A stretch of 64,000 bases of DNA, from assembly GCF_038443385.1 (NCBI RefSeq), contig NZ_CP151726.1, forward strand, positions 8,866,001 through 8,930,000. The letters run 5' to 3'. The position numbers and the translations under genes are program-made. Under the pieces are notes generated by a model. It was given only the letters and a program-made list of their open reading frames with translations, did not search any database and was not told the DNA's origin. Below, in pieces: positions 60,406-64,000 of this stretch. This DNA is from Stieleria varia (lineage in GTDB: Bacteria; Planctomycetota; Planctomycetia; Pirellulales; Pirellulaceae). Every line of letters starts with the position of its first letter. The first letter of the stretch is position 1.

Positions 60406-62856
60406 ATGGCCAATGAAAGTCGAACCGCCGACACACGCCTGTCACGCAATGACGTTTCCGTGTTCGGCGTACGCCACCTCTCCCCCATGGCGGCGTTTCA
60501 ACTGCGCAAGCACCTGGATCAGGTTCAGCCGACCATCGTGCTGATCGAAGGGATGCACGATGCAACCGATCTGATCGACGACATCGTCCGTCCGCAAACC
60601 AAACCGCCCATCGCGATCCTCGCCTACAGCCAGTCGGTCCCCGTTCGCACACTGGTGTACCCGGTTGCACGCTACAGCCCAGAGTACCAGGCACTCGCTT
60701 GGGCAGACGAACACGGAGTCCCGTCTCGCTTCATCGATCTGCCCTCCGAAGTCTTCCTGGCCCTGCAAGACCAGATGATGCGACGTTGGGAAGAAGCGAT
60801 CGCCAAAGAGACTTCGGCGAGCGAAGAAGAGACTGACCCGCCCGAGGAACTCGCTGAACCGGATGTTGCAGCGGAACCGCCATCCGCGATCCAAGTGCCG
60901 GTTCGCCGCTCGGTTTATTCGCGAATCGCCGAGCAGGCCGGTGAGGACGACTACGAATCCTTTTGGGAAAGATACTTCGAACACTTGGAGATCGACGGTG
61001 GCTATCGATCAGCCGCGTTGGAATTGGGAAAACAACTTCGCCAGACCGAGCAAAGCGAACAGGAAAACTCAGCGGATGCCCGCGAAAACAACAACCGAGA
61101 CGTCGCCGAAAACCTGATCCGTGAATCCTTCATGCGTCGCTGCATTGACGCGGCGATCGCCGAAGGTCACCAACCGCAACGGATCGTCGTGGTCGTCGGC
61201 GCGTTCCACGCCAGCGCGCTGGGTGACGAGCTGGACGCCATGACGGACAGCGAGCTGGAATTGCTGCCGCGCTTGGATTGCAAACGCACGCTGATGCCGT
61301 ACTCCTATTTCAAACTCTCGTCACAGTCCGGCTACGGCGCAGGCAATCACGCTCCCGCCTACTTTGAAATGCTGTGGGAATGTCTGACCAACGCGGACAA
61401 CGGGATCGACATCGGTGTCAACCAAGTCGCCCCACGCTACCTGACCAATGTCGTGAGACAATTGCGGGCCAGCGGCACACATCGCTCGACCGCGGAAGTC
61501 ATTGAGTCGGTTCGATTGGCAAGGGTGCTCACGTCACTCAAGCACGGTCACGCTCCGGTTCTGGCCGATTTGCGAGACGCTGCAACTGCGGTGATCGGAC
61601 AGGGGGATCGCCCGTTGCTGGCCGAGCCCATGGCGAGAGTCGAGGTCGGGACCGCCATCGGATCGCTGCCCAAAGGCGTCAGCCAAACCTCCATTCAAGA
61701 TGACTTCAACGAGAAACTCGGTTCTTTGAAACTGGAAAAGTATCGGGCGACGACGAAGTCCGACTTGACCCTGGACCTGCGAGAAAACCGACACGCGAAA
61801 TCAGAGCAGGCTGCTTTTCTGGATCTCAATCGATCCACCTTTTTGCAGCGACTCAGCTTGCTGTCGGTTCCATTTGCATCGCCCGCGGCGTCCCACCAAA
61901 GTTCTGCCACCTGGGCGGAAAACTGGCAATTGCAGTGGTCACCCGAAGCCGAGATCGCGTTGGTCGAAGCGGTCCTGTTGGGCGAAACCATCGAACTGGC
62001 ATCCGCGTTTCGATTGAATCAACTGATCGAGGAATCGACCAACGTCAACGACGCCGCCAAATTGGTCGCGGTGGCGGTGCGATGCGAACTGTTGCCGGGA
62101 ATGCTGGCCGCGAAATCACAACTCCAAGCTCTGGCCGCTCAGGCATCGTCGATCGCGGACGCGGCATCCGCTGCATTTGAATTGATGCAGACCATTCGCT
62201 ACGGAGATGTTCGACGTTTCGATCCCGCGCCCTTGATTCCACTGATGGGCGAGCTGTTCGTGCAAGCCTGCTTGGGACTGGTGGCATCGGCACAGTGTGA
62301 TCAGACAGCAGCGAAACGCATCGTCGCCGCCATGGATCAACTGAATCAAGTCGCCCTGCAGTACGATGACGTGGTCGACGAAGCCTTGTGGGTGGAGCGT
62401 CTCCATGAACTTTCCTCGCGTGATGATCGCAATCCCACGCTGTCGGGTTACGCCTGCGCGATCTTGCTGGAACGCTCCCAAATGGACAGCGAGGAGTTGT
62501 CACGCGAAGTGTCTCGACGACTATCGCCGGGTGTGGCGGCCGACTTGGGAGCGGGTTGGTTCGAAGGTCTCGCAGGTCGAAACCGATACGCTCTGCTAGC
62601 TCGCCAGTCGCTCTGGAAACAACTCGATGCGTACATCGGCGATCTCGACGATGAACAGTTCACGCGGTCCGTTGTCTTCCTGCGTCGTGCGTTCGGTGCC
62701 TTCAGTGTCGCGGAAAAGCGAGCGATCAGCGAAAACTTGGGCGAGGCTTGGGGCACCGGTGCCGACTTGGCCAGCGAAGTCCTAGAGCAACCCCTCAGCG
62801 AGACCGAGCAATCGCAGTTAGATGAGTTGAACGAATTTGATTTTGATGATTTCTAG
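60406..62856 (+). CDS. DUF5682 protein with TraB/ChaN-like N-terminal motifs
   Basis: A protein of 816 residues. The N-terminal region reads FGVRHLSPMAAFQLRKHL ... PTIVLIEG, followed at about residue 260 by RIVVVVGAFHASAL. The spacing of GxRH, the Glu of hLhEG and GxxH resembles TraB/ChaN/EreA-superfamily enzymes, which include putative metalloproteases and heme-binding proteins. An acidic low-complexity insert lies at about 130-170 (ETSASEEETDPPEELAEP). The C-terminal 400 residues are helical. DUF5682 proteins are found with MoxR and VWA genes; activity is unknown. ATG 60406 is 8 bp after the MoxR stop. Confidence 0.82.
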   Translation: MANESRTADTRLSRNDVSVFGVRHLSPMAAFQLRKHLDQVQPTIVLIEGMHDATDLIDDIVRPQTKPPIAILAYSQSVPVRTLVYPVARYSPEYQALAWADEHGVPSRFIDLPSEVFLALQDQMMRRWEEAIAKETSASEEETDPPEELAEPDVAAEPPSAIQVPVRRSVYSRIAEQAGEDDYESFWERYFEHLEIDGGYRSAALELGKQLRQTEQSEQENSADARENNNRDVAENLIRESFMRRCIDAAIAEGHQPQRIVVVVGAFHASALGDELDAMTDSELELLPRLDCKRTLMPYSYFKLSSQSGYGAGNHAPAYFEMLWECLTNADNGIDIGVNQVAPRYLTNVVRQLRASGTHRSTAEVIESVRLARVLTSLKHGHAPVLADLRDAATAVIGQGDRPLLAEPMARVEVGTAIGSLPKGVSQTSIQDDFNEKLGSLKLEKYRATTKSDLTLDLRENRHAKSEQAAFLDLNRSTFLQRLSLLSVPFASPAASHQSSATWAENWQLQWSPEAEIALVEAVLLGETIELASAFRLNQLIEESTNVNDAAKLVAVAVRCELLPGMLAAKSQLQALAAQASSIADAASAAFELMQTIRYGDVRRFDPAPLIPLMGELFVQACLGLVASAQCDQTAAKRIVAAMDQLNQVALQYDDVVDEALWVERLHELSSRDDRNPTLSGYACAILLERSQMDSEELSREVSRRLSPGVAADLGAGWFEGLAGRNRYALLARQSLWKQLDAYIGDLDDEQFTRSVVFLRRAFGAFSVAEKRAISENLGEAWGTGADLASEVLEQPLSETEQSQLDELNEFDFDDF

Positions 62857-62868
62857 CGGTGAGGAACG

Positions 62869-64000
62869 ATGCAAACAATCGATGAAGAACAAGTTCGACG
62901 TTGGCGATTGATCCTCGGAGCTGATGCAGAATCGGAACTCGGCAATCAATGCGGCACCGGGGTCTGTCCCACGCTGTCGGATGATCAGCGACTGATGGAT
63001 GAAGCATTGGCGGCGATCTATGACGAATCACAAGACGGCTCATCAGGAAAACGCTCTGCAGGGCTGGGTGGTTCCTCACCGCGAATGGCCAAGTGGCTCG
63101 GTGACATTCGGAATTACTTTAGCGAAGACGTGGTTGCGGTCATCCAAAACGATGCAATTGAGCGCAAGGGACTCAGGGAACTGTTGTTCGAACCAGAGAT
63201 GCTCAAAAACGTCCAACCCAATGTGCAACTCGTCGGCACACTGATGTCACTCTCCGGACAAATCCCAGAGCGAACCAAGGAAACGGCCAGGATGGTGGTC
63301 CGCGCGGTCGTTGATCAAATCAAACTGCAGTTGGAGCAAAAGATTCGTCAAGCTGTCACCGGTGCCCTGAATCGTAATGACCATTCCCCGATTCCCAACG
63401 TCAGCTCGATCGACTGGAAATGGACGATTGGCAGGAACCTCAAGAATTACAACACCGATCTGCAGAAACTGATTCCCGAGCGCGTTTACTTCTACTCGCG
63501 AGCCCAACGAAGCAATAGTTGGACGGTGATCGTCGACATGGATCAAAGCGGTTCCATGGCGGACTCCGTCGTCTACGGTGCCGTGATCGGCTCTATCTTT
63601 GCAAGTCTGCCGGCTCTCAAGACTCACGTGATCGCGTTTGACACCGAAGTTGTCGACTTGACCGAACAATGTGGGGACGATCCCGTCGACATGTTGTTCG
63701 GTGTTCAACTGGGTGGCGGAACCGATATCAACAAGTCGGTCGCCTACTGTGAATCGTTCATCACATCGCCCAATGAAACCCTGTTCATCCTGTTGACTGA
63801 TCTTTTTGAAGGCGGAAATCAAGCACAGTTGGTGCGGCGTTTGGAAGACATGGTCGCCTCAGGCGTCAAGGTACTCTGTCTGCTTGCGCTGTCTGACTCC
63901 GGTGTGCCGTACTTCGATGAGCGTCTCGCAAAGAAACTCGCGGACTTAGGAATCCCTTGCTTCGGCTGCACCCCGGACCATCTCCCCGCGTTTGTGGAAG
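62869..64000 (+). CDS. VWA-domain protein of the MoxR operon (partial, runs off the window)
   Basis: The open frame from ATG 62869 continues to the end of the window (377 residues seen). The first 215 residues are helical (VRRWRLILGADAESELG, MARWLGDI-like, VDQIKLQLEQKIRQAV). The VWA domain starts at about residue 217 with VIVDMDQSGSM (MIDAS DxSxS, first Asp at 225). QLGGGTDINKSV supplies the MIDAS Thr and LTDLFEGG the final Asp, so metal-dependent ligand binding looks intact. GAGGAACG upstream serves as Shine-Dalgarno. It is the presumed partner of the MoxR ATPase, as in RavA-ViaA or CbbQ-CbbO pairs. Confidence 0.9.
   Translation, partial: MQTIDEEQVRRWRLILGADAESELGNQCGTGVCPTLSDDQRLMDEALAAIYDESQDGSSGKRSAGLGGSSPRMAKWLGDIRNYFSEDVVAVIQNDAIERKGLRELLFEPEMLKNVQPNVQLVGTLMSLSGQIPERTKETARMVVRAVVDQIKLQLEQKIRQAVTGALNRNDHSPIPNVSSIDWKWTIGRNLKNYNTDLQKLIPERVYFYSRAQRSNSWTVIVDMDQSGSMADSVVYGAVIGSIFASLPALKTHVIAFDTEVVDLTEQCGDDPVDMLFGVQLGGGTDINKSVAYCESFITSPNETLFILLTDLFEGGNQAQLVRRLEDMVASGVKVLCLLALSDSGVPYFDERLAKKLADLGIPCFGCTPDHLPAFVE

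Overview
The window is high-GC bacterial DNA that reads as a planctomycete chromosome, probably the Pirellulaceae (Rhodopirellula/Rubripirellula-like). The call rests on gene content: a PVC-type dehydrogenase with HEAT repeats and a CxxCH heme site, a DUF1559 pseudopilin, two sulfatases, a NIPSNAP protein, a giant Ser/Thr kinase-STAND-LamG-FGE fusion, and many secreted proteins of unknown function. No rRNA, tRNA or CRISPR array was seen.

Layout. 0-7 kb: secreted beta-propeller protein, thioesterase and membrane protein pair, msrA, a secreted unknown, a glutaminase-like exoprotein. 7-18 kb: DNA repair neighbourhood (ogt, an AlkX/YcaQ-like glycosylase, AAG glycosylase, polA) with a radical SAM protein and an amidohydrolase. 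Embedded at 12.5-14.6 kb is a short integron-type gene cassette array without an integrase. It has three complete and one or two partial attC-like sites, a ParD-like antitoxin, two ParE-like toxins each broken near the C-terminus, a reverse-oriented membrane protein and a non-coding cassette. 18-31 kb: a voltage-sensor/coiled-coil membrane protein, the 1831-residue kinase fusion, a sulfatase, DUF2585, SGNH hydrolase, a beta-lactamase-family hydrolase, NIPSNAP. 31-35 kb: TerC-like protein, YheT-like hydrolase, DUF1559 pseudopilin. 35-42 kb: one tight five-gene minus-strand operon, with a ribose-type sugar ABC importer (binding protein, ATPase, permease) followed by an anchored helical protein and a fused MlaF/MlaE-type ABC protein. 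42-50 kb: leucine-rich repeat protein, DinB, PEGA lipoprotein, TrkA-type K+ channel, PVC dehydrogenase. 50-56 kb: rpsO-pnp, cysC, a PGDYG-like protein, a second sulfatase. 55.8-64 kb: a tightly packed operon SWIM - helical repeat protein - MoxR AAA+ - DUF5682 - VWA that runs off the right edge.

The intergenic DNA is full of palindromic repeats. A 133-bp MITE-like element ending in CTAG occurs three times. A second CTAG-ended element has one full and one partial copy. Short hairpin repeats are scattered through 4-50 kb, and a 159-bp unit is tandemly repeated. These elements often touch the 3' ends of genes, and in two cases their CTAG end supplies the TAG stop codon.

Best candidates for something unusual: (1) the integrase-less cassette array, supported by a strong internal test, namely that the first bases of three successive cassettes are complementary to the R'' box of their own downstream attC; (2) the SWIM/MoxR/DUF5682/VWA operon, a chaperone- or conflict-like system of unknown output; (3) the coupling of a sugar importer to a fused lipid-type transporter whose partner shows no recognisable MCE domain.
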